Notes under the pieces: model-generated
Told to the model about the DNA's origin: nothing
What the model saw: only the letters and a program-made list of their open reading frames with translations
Databases searched by the model: none
Position numbers and translations under genes: made by a program
Assembly (NCBI GenBank): GCA_046727435.1
Contig: JBKPCR010000267.1
Coordinates: 1 to 5,970, forward strand
Direction of reading: 5' to 3'
DNA: 5,970 nt
From: CAVPRW01 sp046727435 [NCBI: bacterium]
Lineage (GTDB): Bacteria > Tectomicrobia > Entotheonellia > J063
In this document: one piece after another, positions 5,177 to 5,970 of the stretch
How the letters are laid out: every line of letters begins with the position of its first letter
Position numbering within the stretch: the first letter of the stretch is position 1

Positions 5177-5970
5177 ATGGAAGAGTCTGAACTGTTCAGT
5201 GAAGTCGTGGTCGTAGGAGCGGGGAACGCCGCCTTGACTGCTGCCTTGGCGGCTCGGGAGGCCGGGGCACAGGTGCTGGTGCTAGAGAAGGCACCCTACG
5301 ACGACCGGGGCGGCAACAGTCGCTTCACCGGGGGCATCGTGCGGTTTGCCCTTGGTGGCCTGGAGGATATTCTTCCCCTGGTGCCCGACCTGACCAAGGC
5401 CGAGATCACCCGTCTGGAAGTGGAACCGTACTCAGCCGAAACCTACGTCGACGATATTATGCGCCTGTCGGAAGGCAAGGCCGACCCCGCCCTGACCCGC
5501 GTGCTCGTGGACAACTCCTACCAGACGGTGCGGTGGATGCAAAGCCTGGGCGTGAGTTTTGAGCTGTATCAGACGGCGGTGCGACAGGGAGATCGCATCT
5601 ACTTTCCCGCCGGCGCCGTGATCCAGTTCTGGAGCGGTGGCCCTGGCCTGACCAATCGGCTGTTCCGGGCCGCCGAGGGGCGGGGTATTGACGTGGTCTA
5701 CGACGCCCCGGTGCTCGACCTTCTCACCACCACCAATGGACACATCCAGGGCGTACGCGCGCAGACACCGGAGGGCCTCATGGACATCCACGCTGGCGCG
5801 GTGATCCTGGCCTGCGGCGGCTTCGAGGCCAGCGACACGCGGCGGGCGCGTTACCTGGGAGCGGAGTGGGAAAAGGTGCACGTCCGGGGCACTCGGCATA
5901 ACACCGGGGAATTGCTGGACCGGCTCGAGGCCCTAAATGCTCAGTTAGGAGGCCACCTGAACGGCGCCCA
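5177..5970 (+). CDS. TcuA-type FAD-dependent dehydrogenase / fumarate reductase flavoprotein (partial)
   Basis: The frame is open from 5177 to the window edge (264 codons and two bases). It opens MEESELFSEVVVVGAGNAAL. GAGNAA (14-19) is the dinucleotide-binding turn, E37 (VLVLEK) binds the FAD ribose, and GGNSRFTGG (45-53) is the flavin-contact loop typical of FAD_binding_2 enzymes, in the form seen in tricarballylate dehydrogenase TcuA. Further marks are WMQSLGVSF, VILACGGFEAS and RGTRHNTGE, with HNTG at 241-244. The catalytic Arg/His residues would lie beyond the window. TcuA oxidises tricarballylate to cis-aconitate, but relatives act on other carboxylates and steroids, so the substrate here is open. 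The start follows GGAGG six bases upstream. An in-frame ATG at 5075 would add 34 residues but lacks a ribosome binding site and precedes the Rossmann fold. It follows two CMD-like genes, suggesting joint catabolism. Confidence 0.88.
   Translation, partial: MEESELFSEVVVVGAGNAALTAALAAREAGAQVLVLEKAPYDDRGGNSRFTGGIVRFALGGLEDILPLVPDLTKAEITRLEVEPYSAETYVDDIMRLSEGKADPALTRVLVDNSYQTVRWMQSLGVSFELYQTAVRQGDRIYFPAGAVIQFWSGGPGLTNRLFRAAEGRGIDVVYDAPVLDLLTTTNGHIQGVRAQTPEGLMDIHAGAVILACGGFEASDTRRARYLGAEWEKVHVRGTRHNTGELLDRLEALNAQLGGHLNGA

Noticed and set aside
5432-5899. 155-codon minus-strand frame
   Set aside because: Antisense to the flavoprotein, which has clear FAD motifs.

Overview
The window is a GC-rich bacterial segment without tRNA, rRNA or CRISPR array. 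It looks like accessory or metabolic chromosome from an environmental bacterium. Two things suggest an uncultured soil or sediment lineage: tandem carboxymuconolactone-decarboxylase-like genes ahead of a TcuA-type flavoprotein, and a chloride-channel fragment. That is a weak inference, and no taxon can be named from the sequence alone.

Left part (1-2295), minus strand. The left edge holds the first 30 codons of a probable IS630-type transposase that reads out of the window. A long imperfect inverted repeat (264-325) follows, just beyond the stop codon of a hemerythrin-like HHE protein (336-845) that carries an unusually acidic insert. Upstream of that gene is a 265-base gap with an imperfect hairpin (974-1000). 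Beyond it lies a complete zinc-dependent alcohol/formaldehyde dehydrogenase (1111-2283). These two genes point to oxygen/iron handling and alcohol or aldehyde oxidation, but nothing shows they are co-transcribed.

Middle part (2284-3802). A 391-base gap with no convincing gene contains the dehydrogenase leader. A small, strongly helical unknown protein (2675-2980, minus, GTG start) follows. A possible short gene (2984-3235, minus) ends only 3 bases before its start. On the plus strand, 3240-3575 is a decayed C-terminal piece of a ClC-family chloride channel with its TrkA-C/RCK_C domain. It lacks the membrane part and is interrupted by an amber codon where a glutamine codon is likely ancestral. 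It was not part of any complete gene call, and together with the transposase it suggests a rearranged region.

Right part (3803-5970), plus strand. Two tandem carboxymuconolactone-decarboxylase-like paralogues (182 and 180 aa), both lacking the AhpD CxxC pair, are followed by an FAD-dependent flavoprotein of the TcuA/fumarate-reductase type that runs off the right edge. All three have good ribosome binding sites and share direction, and no obvious terminator separates them. A catabolic operon for a carboxylated or lactone-type substrate is the reasonable inference; the substrate is unknown. This CMD-CMD-flavoprotein cluster and the uncharacterised 101-aa gene are the best candidates for something undescribed.
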